A stretch of DNA of 64,000 nucleotides from Alteromonas australica (GCF_000730385.1 NZ_CP008849.1:1798001-1862000), one strand, 5' to 3'. Counted from the first letter of the stretch, positions 18,144 to 27,959 are shown. Numbers and translations: made by a program. Notes: generated from the letters alone by a model not told the origin.

Positions 18144-18950
18144 TTGTCGCAATCATCATTAACGTTTCATTTTGCCCACGCAAATGGTTTCCCTGCGGCA
18201 AGTTACAACACATTATTTTCTTATCTTCCTGATCATTTTCAACGCCTACATGTGAGTATGTTCGGTCACGATGATGCCTTGCCAGTAAACGGTAATTGGC
18301 GAAATCAAGTGAAAGAGCTAATTAACCACGTTGAACGGGAAAACCGGGATGAGCGCGGTGTGTTTGCCGTGGGTCATTCCTTTGGGGCGGTTATCTCCTA
18401 TATGGCAGCGTGTGAGGCGCCTCATTTGTTTCGCGGTGTCATCATGCTAGACCCGCCGCTTGTGGTAGGGCCCATGAGCCACTTCTTCCGTTTTGCCAAG
18501 AAAACACCGTTAATTAACAAGCTTACACCAGCAAAACTTGCTGAAACTCGTAACACGCGCTGGCCAGCTAACACAGATTTAGACGCGTACTTTCATGGCA
18601 AAGCCTTGTTTCGCAATATGGATAAACGATGCGTACGGGATTACGTGAAAAGCGTTATTCATCATCAAGGTGATGAGGCCAGATTAGGTTTTAAAGCTGA
18701 TGTGGAAGCGGCATTGTTTAGAAATGTGCCACACAATTTGGGACGATATAAAGGTAAATTATCGTGCCCCGCGCTACTTGTTACGGGTAAGCAAAGCCAG
18801 GTGTGCAAGCCCACAATGTACACCAGGTTAATGAAGCAAAATGCAATCACTCATACGAGTTTAGAAGGGGGACATATGTTTCCGTTAGAACACCCAGAAA
18901 ACGTGGCTAATTTGATATCAACCACGTTGTCTAAGTGGAATGCGCGCTAG
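18144..18950 (+). CDS. Alpha/beta hydrolase
   Basis: A 268-residue alpha/beta-hydrolase fold protein. The nucleophile elbow is VGHSFGAVI (Ser near residue 78). An oxyanion-type HANGFPAASY lies near residues 11-20. The likely catalytic His is in GGHMFPLEHP near residue 248. The acid may be in the segment after LLVTGKQSQVCKP. The start is TTG at 18144, with AAAGGAG 7 nt upstream. It probably hydrolyses an ester or similar bond; the substrate is unknown. It is convergent with glgC, with a long palindrome at its stop codon. Confidence 0.83.
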   Translation: MSQSSLTFHFAHANGFPAASYNTLFSYLPDHFQRLHVSMFGHDDALPVNGNWRNQVKELINHVERENRDERGVFAVGHSFGAVISYMAACEAPHLFRGVIMLDPPLVVGPMSHFFRFAKKTPLINKLTPAKLAETRNTRWPANTDLDAYFHGKALFRNMDKRCVRDYVKSVIHHQGDEARLGFKADVEAALFRNVPHNLGRYKGKLSCPALLVTGKQSQVCKPTMYTRLMKQNAITHTSLEGGHMFPLEHPENVANLISTTLSKWNAR

Positions 18951-18969
18951 GTACACCAGGTGTACCTAG
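18947..18969. repeat. Perfect 11-bp inverted repeat between convergent genes
   Basis: CTAGGTACACC and its reverse complement around a single A. It includes the TAG stop of the hydrolase gene. There is no T-run, so it may act as an mRNA 3' stabiliser or weak bidirectional barrier rather than a classic terminator. Confidence 0.6.
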
Positions 18970-18989
18970 TATGGTAGTGTTATTGCTCA

Positions 18990-20264
18990 TTACACGGCGG
19001 CTAAGCCACCCACAGGTTGGCCAAGCATTTCACGGGTAACCAATACCACGCCTTTTTCAGATACTCTGAATCCTCTTGCCCTGTCTGCGTCATGATCGTA
19101 GCCAATGACAGTGCCCTCGGGTACGGTGCAGCCTCGGTCGATAATCACCTTTTTAAGCTTGCAGTGGCGCATAATCTCAACATCAGGAAGAATAACCGCA
19201 TCTTCAATTAGGCCATAGGAGTGGACACGTACATTTGAAAAACAGATGGACGCACGCAATGTTGAGCCTGAAATAATACAGCCTCCAGACACCACTGAGT
19301 TAATAGCTTCACCGCGCCTGTCGTGGTCTTCCCACACAAACTTCGCCGGGGGAAGTTGCTCTTGGTAAGTCCAAATCGGCCACTTTTGATCGTAGAGATT
19401 GAGCTGTGGCACGGGCGCAACCATTTCCATATTGGCTTCCCAGAAGGAGTCGATGGTGCCTACGTCGCGCCAATAGGCATTATCGCCGCCACTGCTTTCA
19501 AACGGGAAGGCATAAACAGGGTGGTCTTTAATAATGGAAGGAATAATATCCTTACCAAAGTCACGCTGTGAGCCTGAGGTTTCCGCGTCTCTGCGTAGTT
19601 GCTCGAATAAAAATTCGGTGTCGAATACGTAATTGCCCATTGAGGCTAGGCATCGGGTGTCGTCGTTGGGCAAAGGAGCAGGGTGTTCGGGTTTTTCTTG
19701 AAAGCCATTAATACGAAGGTTTTCATCTACTGACATTACCCCGAATGCGCCTGCGGCTTCTTCAATGGGAACCGACATACAGGAGACGGTCATTTTCGCA
19801 CCAGATTCTTTGTGGTGCGCCAGCATGGCGCCATAGTCCATTCGGTAAATATGGTCGCCAGACAAAATCATAACGTACTTAGGTAACTCGTCGCGGATAA
19901 TATCAATGTTTTGAAAAACTGCGTCTGCGGTGCCTTCATACCAGCTATCGGAAAATCGTTGAGACGCGGGGAGTATTTCTACTGATTCACCGAGTTCTTT
20001 TTTGAAGTGCCCCCAGCCGCGTACAAGGTGTCGAATAAGCGAGTGTGATTTATATTGGGTGACTACACCAACCCGTCGAATACCTGAATTAATGCAATTA
20101 GAGAGTGGGAAGTCGATAATTCTAAATTTACCGCCAAAATAAAGCGCCGGTTTTGCGCGCCATGTGGTCAGTTCATGCAGTCTAGACCCCTTACCGCCAG
20201 CTAAGATGAGCGCGTAGGTATCGCGAGTCAAGTTACTGATATAGCGTGAACTGTTATCTGCCAT
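18990..20264 (-). CDS. glgC: Glucose-1-phosphate adenylyltransferase GlgC
   Basis: Makes ADP-glucose from glucose-1-phosphate and ATP, the committed step of bacterial glycogen synthesis. The 424 residues compare with 431 in E. coli. The nucleotide loop [15 protein letters not shown] is at about 18-32, [16 protein letters not shown] at about 47-62, [11 protein letters not shown] at about 109-119 and the C-terminal left-handed helix with repeated hexapeptides from about 290. The start has GGAG 9 nt upstream. No other glg gene is in the window. The upstream gap holds LacI-type palindromes, consistent with carbon-source control, which I infer rather than see. Confidence 0.97.
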   Translation of the reverse strand: MADNSSRYISNLTRDTYALILAGGKGSRLHELTTWRAKPALYFGGKFRIIDFPLSNCINSGIRRVGVVTQYKSHSLIRHLVRGWGHFKKELGESVEILPASQRFSDSWYEGTADAVFQNIDIIRDELPKYVMILSGDHIYRMDYGAMLAHHKESGAKMTVSCMSVPIEEAAGAFGVMSVDENLRINGFQEKPEHPAPLPNDDTRCLASMGNYVFDTEFLFEQLRRDAETSGSQRDFGKDIIPSIIKDHPVYAFPFESSGGDNAYWRDVGTIDSFWEANMEMVAPVPQLNLYDQKWPIWTYQEQLPPAKFVWEDHDRRGEAINSVVSGGCIISGSTLRASICFSNVRVHSYGLIEDAVILPDVEIMRHCKLKKVIIDRGCTVPEGTVIGYDHDADRARGFRVSEKGVVLVTREMLGQPVGGLAAV

Positions 20265-20433
20265 ATCTTATTTCTCCATCATTGAGACACAAAACTGCAG
20301 TGTCGGCGAGCTTAAGCTCTGTTTGAATAGGTGCCAAGAAAGCATGACAGGGGATGGTATGTAAACCCTGACACTTGGCTTGTAGATAACCTAACTTCAT
20401 ATTACACAAGAATAATTAGAATGCCATGGGGTT

Positions 20434-20449
20434 TTGCATACGTATGTAA
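20434..20449. promoter_or_regulatory. CG-centred palindrome, possible LacI-family operator
   Basis: TTGCATACGTATGTAA, symmetric except one pair, centred on CG, about 180 nt upstream of glgC. It has the size and symmetry of a LacI-family operator. Confidence 0.4.
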
Positions 20450-20474
20450 AATAATCGTGATCGTCGCCGAAATG

Positions 20475-20490
20475 TGGGAAACGTTTCCAT
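20475..20490. promoter_or_regulatory. LacI/PurR-type operator palindrome
   Basis: Contains the perfect 12-bp palindrome GGAAACGTTTCC (20477-20488) with an AAACGTTT core, typical of LacI-family sites. It could serve glgC on the left or the SRPBCC gene on the right. Confidence 0.5.
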
Positions 20491-20518
20491 ATAATGTGAA
20501 ACACAAGGCTGTAGTTAA

Positions 20519-20533
20519 GAATAATCATTCTCA
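20519..20533. promoter_or_regulatory. Fur-box-like site upstream of the SRPBCC gene
   Basis: GAATAATCATTCTCA matches the 7-1-7 Fur pattern at 11 of 14 informative positions by my hand count. It lies about 84 nt before the SRPBCC start codon. Confidence 0.4.
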
Positions 20534-20616
20534 ACTTTAACCAGGGCTACTAAGTTTGTTAATTAAATGTTATGTTTGATGCGATAGCAACTCTTTAACT
20601 ACCAGTGGAGAACTAG

Positions 20617-21150
20617 ATGGCGTTTTTAAAAAAGCTCTTAATAGGCATAGGTGCGTTAATCGTGATTGTCTGTGTTATTGGTTTCTTCTTGCCCAGTGAA
20701 TACAGTGTGGAACGTCGCATTCTTATTAAAGCCAACCCCAGTGAAGTTTATCCTGAAGTGGTGGATTTAAAAGCGTGGCAAAAATGGGGTGTTTGGTTTA
20801 AACGGGATCCAAACATGGTCATTGACTACAGTGGCCCAGACAGAGCAATTGGTATGCGTTCTGTGTGGCAAAGTGCCACAGAAGGCAATGGTGAAATGGA
20901 AATTACCCAGCTAGTACATAACAAAAATGTGGAGTATAGACTGTATTTTCCCGATTTTGATATGGGATCCACAGGTTCTGTATCGCTTACGCCCACGGAA
21001 GAAGGCACCTTGGTGACCTGGACCGATGAAGGCGAGGTAGGCATGAACCCGGTTGATCGTTATTTTGTACTCATGATTGATGGTTTAATTGGTCCCGATT
21101 TTGAAATGGGGTTAGAGAATTTGAAAACGGTGATTGAAAACCAAAGTTAG
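20617..21150 (+). CDS. SRPBCC (polyketide cyclase/START-like) protein with N-terminal membrane anchor
   Basis: A 177-residue protein. Residues about 4-25 are one hydrophobic helix (LLIGIGALIVIVCVIGFFL), likely an anchor or uncleaved signal. Residues 30-175 fit the SRPBCC ligand-binding fold: YSVERRILIKANPSEVYPEVVDLKAWQKW is the typical opening, followed by strands rich in polar/hydrophobic alternation and the long C-terminal helix MGLENLKTVIE. The start has GGAG 6 nt upstream. The ligand is unknown. It may be iron-regulated if the Fur-like site is real. It looks monocistronic. Confidence 0.82.
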   Translation: MAFLKKLLIGIGALIVIVCVIGFFLPSEYSVERRILIKANPSEVYPEVVDLKAWQKWGVWFKRDPNMVIDYSGPDRAIGMRSVWQSATEGNGEMEITQLVHNKNVEYRLYFPDFDMGSTGSVSLTPTEEGTLVTWTDEGEVGMNPVDRYFVLMIDGLIGPDFEMGLENLKTVIENQS

Positions 21151-21281
21151 CCTTCATGTGCTGCTACGTTGTGAACCCCCAGGGTTAGCAACCGATAGCG
21201 TTAAAATCAGAGGGGTAAAGTGGTTAGATTAAAAAGTGATCTAAATTTTGCTGGTGACTTTAACAATGTGGATGTAAATGC

Positions 21282-21310
21282 AAAAAGGGTCGTGAAAACG
21301 GCCCTTTTTT
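21282..21310 (+). terminator. Intrinsic terminator
   Basis: AAAAAGGGTCG pairs with CGGCCCTTTTT (one T-G pair) around a short TGAAAA loop, ending in six Ts. It lies 130 nt after the SRPBCC stop, in a 204-nt gap; the space before it could carry a small RNA or just a 3' UTR. Confidence 0.85.
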
Positions 21311-21354
21311 GTGGTTGAGTATATCTTATTGCCCAGTCGGAGAGCCTACACCCA

Positions 21355-22542
21355 ATGGCAAATAATAAGCGTCGTTTAATTCTAGCGCTGGCTTTTAACA
21401 AACTCGCGGATTTATTGGCATCCGCAAAAACCACCTTGCCCGCATTGTTGCTTTCCCTTTCTGCACCCGTATGGATGGTGGCCTGGTTGGTGCCTATTCG
21501 CGAGTCTGGCGCACTGTTACCACAAGCTTTTATTGGCGTTTATTTACGTAAACACGAAGCTCGTCATCATGTATGGCGCCTTGGAATGGCCTTACAAATT
21601 TGCGCCATTACCACCACCTTGCTTGCCGCCTTAGTGCTAAGTGGTGTGGCTGCGGGCGCCGTTGTGCTAACGGCGCTTGTTGCCTTAAGCATAGGCCGTT
21701 CGGCGTGTTCTCTTACCATTAAAGATATGGAAGCCGATGTCGCAGAAAAAGGGGAACGGGGCAGGCTGGTGGGCATTGCTTCAACGGCGTCAGGTTTAAT
21801 GACATTGTGTGTGGCGGTGCCATTAGTTTATTACCAACAAGCGTTGCAAAACTATGCGGTGATTGGATTGGTTGCAGGGTCTAGCGTGTCGTTTATCATC
21901 ACGCTTCTTTGTTTACTGCCTGTTAAAACCTATGTGAAAGCCGAGGACAATAACAAGGGCCAAGAAGGGAGCGATGATGAAAATCGCCGGCTATTAAGTG
22001 TTAATTTTGATAGAACGGTTTACACCTTTATTGCAGTAAGAGGGTTGTTTGTTCATTCGGCATTAGTGGCACCTTATTTTATGCTTGAGAGCGATCAAAA
22101 GGCCACTTCCTTGTTGCCCGTGTATCTGGCCGCACAAGCATTGGCCGCGTTATTGTCGTCTTTTTTATGGGGAAAGGTCGCTGATAAAAGCGCGAGAAGC
22201 ACCTTGCAGATAGCCGGTATATTGGCGTTAAGCGCGTGCGTGGCATTGCTTGTATTTAACCCTAATGGTTTGTGGTTTTCAGCATTACTCTTTTTTGTTT
22301 TGTCTGTTGCTCACGCTGGGGTGAGAACCGGCAGAAAAACCTACAGTTTAGACGTGAAAGAGGGGCAAGGTCGCACAGAATTAGTCGGGTTTTCCAATAC
22401 CGCCATAGGGCTGATACTGCTGGCATTTGGCGGGTTGTACGCGTTTCTTTCGTCGGTTTTGACCTTCTCTGTTGTGTATATTATGGCCGCTATGCTGGTG
22501 GTGGCCATCATCAGTACAATTTTATTGCCTAAAGAAAAGTGA
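21355..22542 (+). CDS. MFS transporter, substrate unknown
   Basis: A 395-residue membrane protein with about 12 hydrophobic helices and a central polar loop (about 190-215, rich in Glu, Asp and Asn). Typical MFS features are WLVPIRESGALLPQAFIGVYLRK in the first helices, DMEADVAEKGERGRLVG as a cytoplasmic loop and LWGKVADKSARSTLQIAG as the half-repeat A-motif. The loop DVKEGQGRTELVGFSNTAIGLIL is well formed. No close subgroup is recognised. It lies between two terminators and so is transcribed alone; its stop codon sits inside the downstream terminator stem. Confidence 0.8.
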   Translation: MANNKRRLILALAFNKLADLLASAKTTLPALLLSLSAPVWMVAWLVPIRESGALLPQAFIGVYLRKHEARHHVWRLGMALQICAITTTLLAALVLSGVAAGAVVLTALVALSIGRSACSLTIKDMEADVAEKGERGRLVGIASTASGLMTLCVAVPLVYYQQALQNYAVIGLVAGSSVSFIITLLCLLPVKTYVKAEDNNKGQEGSDDENRRLLSVNFDRTVYTFIAVRGLFVHSALVAPYFMLESDQKATSLLPVYLAAQALAALLSSFLWGKVADKSARSTLQIAGILALSACVALLVFNPNGLWFSALLFFVLSVAHAGVRTGRKTYSLDVKEGQGRTELVGFSNTAIGLILLAFGGLYAFLSSVLTFSVVYIMAAMLVVAIISTILLPKEK

Positions 22543-22565
22543 TGCTGTGGTACAGCATCACTTTT
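22535..22565. terminator. Bidirectional intrinsic terminator between MFS gene and liuE
   Basis: Perfect 14-bp stem AAAAGTGATGCTGT/ACAGCATCACTTTT with a 3-nt loop. A-run and T-run allow both directions. The MFS stop codon TGA is in the left arm. It ends the liu operon on the other strand. Confidence 0.9.
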
Positions 22566-22593
22566 ACGTTGCCCAGAAGCGCGTTGACGGGAA

Positions 22594-23490
22594 TTATCCG
22601 TTTAGCAAAGCGTTTGCGACTTTTGATTCTACCGGGCGTTGGGTTATTTCAGACACAAACGCTGAGGCTTTTAAGAGCAAATCCATGTTGACGCCAGTGT
22701 CTATTGCCATGCCGTTAAGCATATAAAGTAAATCTTCCGTAGCCACATTTCCGCTGGCGCCATTGGCATATGGGCACCCGCCTAACCCTGCTATGGCGCT
22801 GTCAATACTGGCAATGCCGTAATCAAGGGCGGCATAAATGTTAGCTAGAGCCTGCCCATAGGTATCGTGAAAGTGTATACCAATATTGGCCATAGGAACC
22901 TGCTTGCCCACGGCGTCGAGCATATGCTTGGTTTGCGTGGGTGTGCCAACGCCAATGGTGTCGCCCAAGGAAATTTCGTAACACCCCATGTCGTGTAAGC
23001 GCCGTGCAATATGCGCCACATTTTCTGGGGGAATATCCCCTTCATAAGGGCAGCCCATCACACATGAAACATAGCCCCTTACGGGTAATTCATACCGCTT
23101 GGCTAGCTCGATGACAGGCGCAAACCGGTCAAGGCTTTCGTCTACGGAACAGTTGATGTTTTTTTGCGAAAAGCGCTCTGATGCCGAGCCGAATATGGCG
23201 ACTTCATCTACACCACTGTCTAACGCGTCTTCAAAGCCTTGGGTATTCGGTGTAAGCGCTGAATAGGTGACACCTTCAACTCTGTCTATATGGGTAAACA
23301 CTTGTGCTGAGTTAGCCATCTGTGGCACCCATTTAGGAGAGACAAAACTGCCCCCCTCAATGTAACTCAACCCACTTTGAGAGAGTAGATTAATCAGGTT
23401 AATTTTGTGCTCAACAGAAAATGGGCTTTTCTCATTTTGCAGGCCATCTCTTGGCCCCACTTCCACAATCCTCACTTGCTTAGGCAACAT
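22594..23490 (-). CDS. liuE: Hydroxymethylglutaryl-CoA lyase
   Basis: Cleaves HMG-CoA to acetoacetate and acetyl-CoA, the last step of leucine breakdown. It has 298 residues in a TIM barrel: VEVGPRDGLQNEK (9-21) carries the metal-binding Asp, HFHDTYGQALAN the His ligands (about 202-213), and GLGGCPYANGASGNVATED (about 232-250) is the lyase signature with the catalytic Cys. The start has AGGAG close upstream. It is the last gene of the leftward liu operon, 10 nt after liuD, and ends at a strong terminator. Confidence 0.95.
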   Translation of the reverse strand: MLPKQVRIVEVGPRDGLQNEKSPFSVEHKINLINLLSQSGLSYIEGGSFVSPKWVPQMANSAQVFTHIDRVEGVTYSALTPNTQGFEDALDSGVDEVAIFGSASERFSQKNINCSVDESLDRFAPVIELAKRYELPVRGYVSCVMGCPYEGDIPPENVAHIARRLHDMGCYEISLGDTIGVGTPTQTKHMLDAVGKQVPMANIGIHFHDTYGQALANIYAALDYGIASIDSAIAGLGGCPYANGASGNVATEDLLYMLNGMAIDTGVNMDLLLKASAFVSEITQRPVESKVANALLNG

Positions 23491-23500
23491 AGTTTAGCTC

Positions 23501-25528
23501 CTAATCGGTTGTATGTGGCGTAAATGCAAACAGGGCTGCACCGCCATCAACTAACTCGCCTACCGCATAATAATACTCGTCTACTTTTCCATCACTAGGG
23601 GCGGTGATAGTGTGTTCCATTTTCATCGCTTCCATTATTAACAAGGGGTCGCCCCGCTTTACATGCTCTTCGGGGGGAACCAGATGCGCCACAATCGTAC
23701 CGTTCATTGGTGCTGTTGTATTCGTATCTTTACTGTCGCTACCATCCAGCCCTAAATCAGGGGGTATAAGTTGAAAGTTAGTACATATCCCTGCATTTAA
23801 CAGGCTAAATTGTGAATTATGCTTGACCACCGTAAACGCCGATTTCACTTCACCAATGGTGGCCTGCAAGGTGTTGCCATTGAGCGAGCCTGATACAACA
23901 ACCTCTTGTTCAGGTAACTTGATACGCCACTGGCGCGGCTCAGTCACGGTTAAGCGCTTGATATGTTGCACTTCAACACGAATAGTGTGGTTATTTACTT
24001 CAAGAGACAGGGTTTCTTCATAGGTGGAATTCGCCCGCCATGTGCCCAGTTGTTGCCAAGGGGAGGTGTGATCGCGTTCGCTAACGTGTCGCCCCATTTT
24101 TTCGTTGGAGGCTCTGTCTAACAAAACGTAAAGTGCCATGGCGGGTAATGGAAGCCCACGTGATTCGCTTTCGTCAAAAGTTAATTGATCCGCGAATTTC
24201 TCTATAAAGGTGGTCGTAAGCTCGGCTTGTTTAAACGCCTGACTATTGGCGACCTTGCGTAAAAAGGGAATGTTAGTGGTCGCGCCGCTAATATGGTAAT
24301 CCCCTAGGGCTTGATACAAACGGCTTAACGCTAATTCTCGGTTTTCTCCCCACACCACCAATTTGGCGATCATGGGGTCGTAATACACAGAAACATCGTC
24401 GCCCTGTGTCACCCCAGTATCCACCCGAATAAAGGCATTGGTGGCGGGGGGCTTTAACAGGGCTAAATGACCTGTGGAAGGCAGAAAGTCGTTGTCCGCA
24501 TCTTCTGCGTAAATACGCGCTTCAAATGCATGCCCTTGGCATTTCAATTCTGCTTGCGTTTTGGGCAGTGGCTTTTTGTCGGCAACCTGTAATTGCCAAG
24601 CGACCAAATCTTCACCGGTGATCATTTCGGTAACGGGGTGCTCAACTTGCAAACGGGTGTTCATCTCCATGAAATAAAAGGCACCGTCGTCATCCAGTAG
24701 AAACTCCACGGTACCTGCGCCTACATAGTGAATTGCACTAGCGGCTTTTAGCGCGGCTTCGCCCATTTGTTCACGCACACCTTCGGGCATATTGGGCGCC
24801 GGTGCTTCTTCAATAATTTTCTGATGTCTGCGTTGTACCGAGCAATCCCGCTCAAAGAGGTAGACACCCTGACCAAAGGTATCGCAAAAAACTTGTATTT
24901 CAACGTGTCGGGGGCGAGTAAGGTATTTTTCTACCAACATGTGATCGTCGCCAAAGCTGGCCATAGATTCCCGTTTAGCGGCTTGCAGCGCTGGGTAAAA
25001 CTCGTCTTCATGCCAAATTTGACGCATGCCTTTGCCGCCGCCTCCTGCTGCCGCTTTCAGTAATACAGGGTAGCCCATGTCATCGGCTGCTTTCTTAAGC
25101 GTTGCGGGAGTTTGATCATCGCCATGGTAACCAGGCACCAAAGGTACGCCTGCCTCTTCCATAATACGCTTTGCCGCTGACTTCGAGCCCATGGCTTGTA
25201 TTGCACTGGCGGGCGGGCCAACAAACACAAGGTTGTTGGCTTCACATTGTTGTGCAAAATCAGCATTTTCAGATAAAAAACCGTACCCAGGGTGAATGGC
25301 GTCTACCCTTAAGTTTTTGGCATGGGAAATAATGGCTTCATACTTCAGGTAACTGTCTTTTGAAGGGGCAGGGCCCAATAACACCGCTTCGTCTGCCATG
25401 TTAACGTGCATGGCGTTGCAGTCTGCCTGTGAATAAACCGCCACGGTCTGTATACCCAGTTGTTTTGCCGTTTTGATTACGCGGCAGGCAATTTCACCAC
25501 GGTTTGCAATGAGTAGTTTTTTTATCAT
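23501..25528 (-). CDS. liuD: Methylcrotonyl-CoA carboxylase, biotin-carrying alpha subunit
   Basis: Biotin carboxylase and biotin carrier of 3-methylcrotonyl-CoA carboxylase. The biotin-carboxylase ATP-grasp domain spans about residues 1-450, starting MIKKLLIANRGEIACRVI and including AAAGGGGKGMR (about 163-173) and EMNTRLQVEHPVTE. The biotinyl domain at the end has the target Lys in MEAMKMEHT (about 643). I choose ATG 25528: AGGAG is 8 nt upstream and the liuC stop is 2 nt before, so translation is coupled. A start 18 nt earlier would overlap liuC. Its partner LiuB is in the same operon. Confidence 0.95.
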   Translation of the reverse strand: MIKKLLIANRGEIACRVIKTAKQLGIQTVAVYSQADCNAMHVNMADEAVLLGPAPSKDSYLKYEAIISHAKNLRVDAIHPGYGFLSENADFAQQCEANNLVFVGPPASAIQAMGSKSAAKRIMEEAGVPLVPGYHGDDQTPATLKKAADDMGYPVLLKAAAGGGGKGMRQIWHEDEFYPALQAAKRESMASFGDDHMLVEKYLTRPRHVEIQVFCDTFGQGVYLFERDCSVQRRHQKIIEEAPAPNMPEGVREQMGEAALKAASAIHYVGAGTVEFLLDDDGAFYFMEMNTRLQVEHPVTEMITGEDLVAWQLQVADKKPLPKTQAELKCQGHAFEARIYAEDADNDFLPSTGHLALLKPPATNAFIRVDTGVTQGDDVSVYYDPMIAKLVVWGENRELALSRLYQALGDYHISGATTNIPFLRKVANSQAFKQAELTTTFIEKFADQLTFDESESRGLPLPAMALYVLLDRASNEKMGRHVSERDHTSPWQQLGTWRANSTYEETLSLEVNNHTIRVEVQHIKRLTVTEPRQWRIKLPEQEVVVSGSLNGNTLQATIGEVKSAFTVVKHNSQFSLLNAGICTNFQLIPPDLGLDGSDSKDTNTTAPMNGTIVAHLVPPEEHVKRGDPLLIMEAMKMEHTITAPSDGKVDEYYYAVGELVDGGAALFAFTPHTTD

Positions 25529-25530
25529 GG

Positions 25531-26319
25531 TTATTGCTCCTGCCAACGGGCAACGCGCTTCTCTAAAAAGGCTGACAGGCCTTCTTGCCCTTCTTCTGAC
25601 ACCCGCACTTTTGCAATGCGCTGGCTTGTTTCATTCATTAAGGTTTCATTAATAGGCTTATTCGCCACAAACTCCACCAAGGATTTTGCTTGGCTAACGG
25701 CTTGCGGGCCATTTTTTAATAGCCCGTGGATAATGTGATCTATGGTGCTGTCTAGCTCGTCTTCGGTTACGGATTCGCTTAATAAACCCAGGCGGCGGGC
25801 GCGTCTAGCCGAAAATACTTCTGCGGTTTGAAAGTAACGTCGACAAACCCGAGTGCCCATTGCTTCGATGACATAGGGGCTAATGGTGGCGGGAATAAGC
25901 CCAATTTTCACTTCACTTAAACAAAACTTACTTAACTTGCTGCCTATGGCAATGTCACAACAGGCAATCAGGCCTACGGCACCGCCAAATGCCGCCCCTT
26001 GTACCCGTGCTATGGTGGTTTTAGGCAAGCTGTAAAGGGTATGCAGCATAGTGGCTAACTTCATGGCATCAGCATGGTTTTCTTGCTCGCTGTAGCTGGC
26101 CATTTTCTTCATCCATTGCGCATCGGCCCCGGCGCTAAAACTTTTGCCTTCCGCCTTAAGCACGACCGCTCTAACCTGGCTATCTTGTGCGGCTTTCTCG
26201 AAATAGTGGGTTAGGGTGCTTATCATGGCGTCGTTAAATGCATTGTGTTTCTCTGCACGGTTAAGCGTGATAAGTGCAACCTGCCTTTGATCAACTTCAT
26301 AGGTAACGTCTTGGTGCAT
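25531..26319 (-). CDS. liuC: Methylglutaconyl-CoA hydratase (crotonase family)
   Basis: Hydrates 3-methylglutaconyl-CoA to HMG-CoA in leucine catabolism. A 262-residue crotonase fold: ALITLNRAEKHNAFNDAMI (14-32), FSAGADAQWMKKM (about 61-73) forming the CoA-binding and oxyanion site, and AFGGAVGLIACCDIAI (about 109-124), with SEVKIGLIPATISPYV (about 134-149) supplying the catalytic Glu. The assignment over a general enoyl-CoA hydratase comes from its place between liuB and liuD. The start has AAGGAGA 5-6 nt upstream. Confidence 0.92.
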   Translation of the reverse strand: MHQDVTYEVDQRQVALITLNRAEKHNAFNDAMISTLTHYFEKAAQDSQVRAVVLKAEGKSFSAGADAQWMKKMASYSEQENHADAMKLATMLHTLYSLPKTTIARVQGAAFGGAVGLIACCDIAIGSKLSKFCLSEVKIGLIPATISPYVIEAMGTRVCRRYFQTAEVFSARRARRLGLLSESVTEDELDSTIDHIIHGLLKNGPQAVSQAKSLVEFVANKPINETLMNETSQRIAKVRVSEEGQEGLSAFLEKRVARWQEQ

Positions 26320-26351
26320 TTTGATTCTCCTTACACTTTATTCGAAAAACA

Positions 26352-27959
26352 CTACATTCGAAAAACACCAAACTTGGTGTCTTCAATGGGGCGGTTAAGC
26401 GCAGAGGCTAAAGAGAGGCCTAATACGGTTCGGGTGTCAGCGGGGTCGATGACACCGTCGTCCCATAAGCGTGCTGAGGCATAGTAGGGGTGTCCCTGTT
26501 TTTCGTAGTTATCAAGAATAGGCTGCTTAAAGCGGTTTTGCTCCTCTTGACTCCAAGGTGTGCCTTCACGGGCTTTTTGATCGGCTTTTACCTGCGCAAG
26601 TACGCCAGCAGCTTGCTCGCCTCCCATGACCGAAATGCGAGCATTTGGCCACATAAATAGAAAGCGAGGGTCGTAGGCGCGGCCACACATGCCATAGTTC
26701 CCGGCACCAAAACTGCCGCCAATTATGACAGTCAGTTTGGGGACATTGGCGCAAGCAACCGCGGTGACCATTTTTGCTCCGTGTTTGGCTATACCGCCGT
26801 GCTCATACTGCTTGCCTACCATGAAGCCGGTGATATTTTGTAAAAAAACCAAAGGAATTTTTCGCATTGCACATAGTTCGACAAAGTGAGCACCTTTTAG
26901 CGCGCTTTCACCAAACAATATGCCGTTGTTCGCAACAATGCCGACAGGGTAGCCAAAAATATCGGCAAAACCACACACTAGGGTGGTGCCGTAGAGGGGT
27001 TTAAACTCATCAAATTGAGAATCATCCACAATGCGGGCGATAACTTCTCGTACATCATAGGTTTGCCTGCTATCTGATGGCACTATGCCGTAAATTTCTG
27101 AGGCCTGATAACGCGGGCAAACCGCAGGCTTTGGGGGCAGGCTATGCTGGGTATCTCTATTGAGTCTTGCCACTGCGTCTCTTGCCAACTGTAAGGCGTG
27201 ATGATCATTGTTGGCTAGGTGATCGGCTACCCCTGAAATACGGGTATGGACGTCGCCGCCACCAAGCTCTTCTGCGGTGACTACTTCGCCTGTGGCCGCT
27301 TTTACCAGTGGCGGGCCGCCCAGGAAGATAGTGGCTTGTTCTTTTACAATAATACTCTCATCAGCCATGGCCGGCACATAAGCCCCCCCAGCGGTACAAG
27401 ACCCCATTACTACTGCTATTTGTGGAATGTTATTGGCAGACATGTTGGCTTGATTAAAGAAAATGCGACCAAAATGTTCTTTATCTGGAAATACGTCGTC
27501 TTGTCGGGGCAGGTTTGCACCACCTGAATCCACTAAATAGATGCAGGGTAGGTGATTTTGTTCGGCAATCGTTTGTGCGCGTAAATGCTTTTTCACTGTT
27601 AGGGGATAGTAGGTGCCCCCTTTTACCGTGGCATCGTTAGCCACAATCATGCACAAAGTACCGTGAATTTGCCCAATACCGGCCACAACGCCTGCGCAAG
27701 GGACGTAGTCGTCATAAACTTCCCATGCGGCAAGTTGGCCAATTTCTAAAAAGGGTGTGTCGGCATCTAACAATACGTTTATTCTGTCTCGGGGAAGCAA
27801 TTTCCCCCTTGCTAGATGGCGCTCGGCGGCACTTTCGCCTCCGCCTTTTTTAATGGTGCTTACTTTGTTTGTTAAATCGTCGACTAAGGTTTGCATATGC
27901 TGTGCGTTGTTTGCAAACCCATCGGATTTCACATTAATTTTGGATTGTAGAACGGGCAT
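26352..27959 (-). CDS. liuB: Methylcrotonyl-CoA carboxylase, carboxyltransferase beta subunit
   Basis: Carboxyltransferase subunit that moves CO2 from biotin on LiuD to 3-methylcrotonyl-CoA. It has 535 residues with the two crotonase-like halves of acyl-CoA carboxylases. [14 protein letters not shown] is near residues 47-60. [29 protein letters not shown] (about 145-173) is the MCC-type signature. The second half has [20 protein letters not shown] and [33 protein letters not shown]. The start has AAGGAGG upstream. It lies between liuA and liuC. Confidence 0.96.
   Translation of the reverse strand: MPVLQSKINVKSDGFANNAQHMQTLVDDLTNKVSTIKKGGGESAAERHLARGKLLPRDRINVLLDADTPFLEIGQLAAWEVYDDYVPCAGVVAGIGQIHGTLCMIVANDATVKGGTYYPLTVKKHLRAQTIAEQNHLPCIYLVDSGGANLPRQDDVFPDKEHFGRIFFNQANMSANNIPQIAVVMGSCTAGGAYVPAMADESIIVKEQATIFLGGPPLVKAATGEVVTAEELGGGDVHTRISGVADHLANNDHHALQLARDAVARLNRDTQHSLPPKPAVCPRYQASEIYGIVPSDSRQTYDVREVIARIVDDSQFDEFKPLYGTTLVCGFADIFGYPVGIVANNGILFGESALKGAHFVELCAMRKIPLVFLQNITGFMVGKQYEHGGIAKHGAKMVTAVACANVPKLTVIIGGSFGAGNYGMCGRAYDPRFLFMWPNARISVMGGEQAAGVLAQVKADQKAREGTPWSQEEQNRFKQPILDNYEKQGHPYYASARLWDDGVIDPADTRTVLGLSLASALNRPIEDTKFGVFRM

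Larger units (their letters stand above)
20265..20616. other. Intergenic control region between glgC and the SRPBCC gene
   Basis: A 352-nt divergent gap with no convincing gene; a 69-codon reading at 20331-20540 has no homology pattern or ribosome-binding site. It holds two CG-centred palindromes (20434-20449, 20475-20490) and a Fur-like site (20519-20533), listed separately. Confidence 0.6.

Noticed and set aside
20331-20540. A 69-codon reading in the glgC-SRPBCC gap.
   Set aside because: It has no ribosome-binding site or family pattern and overlaps the operator-like palindromes and the Fur-like site.
22272-22726. Plus-strand readings overlapping the end of the MFS gene and liuE.
   Set aside because: They cross a strong bidirectional terminator and are shadows of identified genes.
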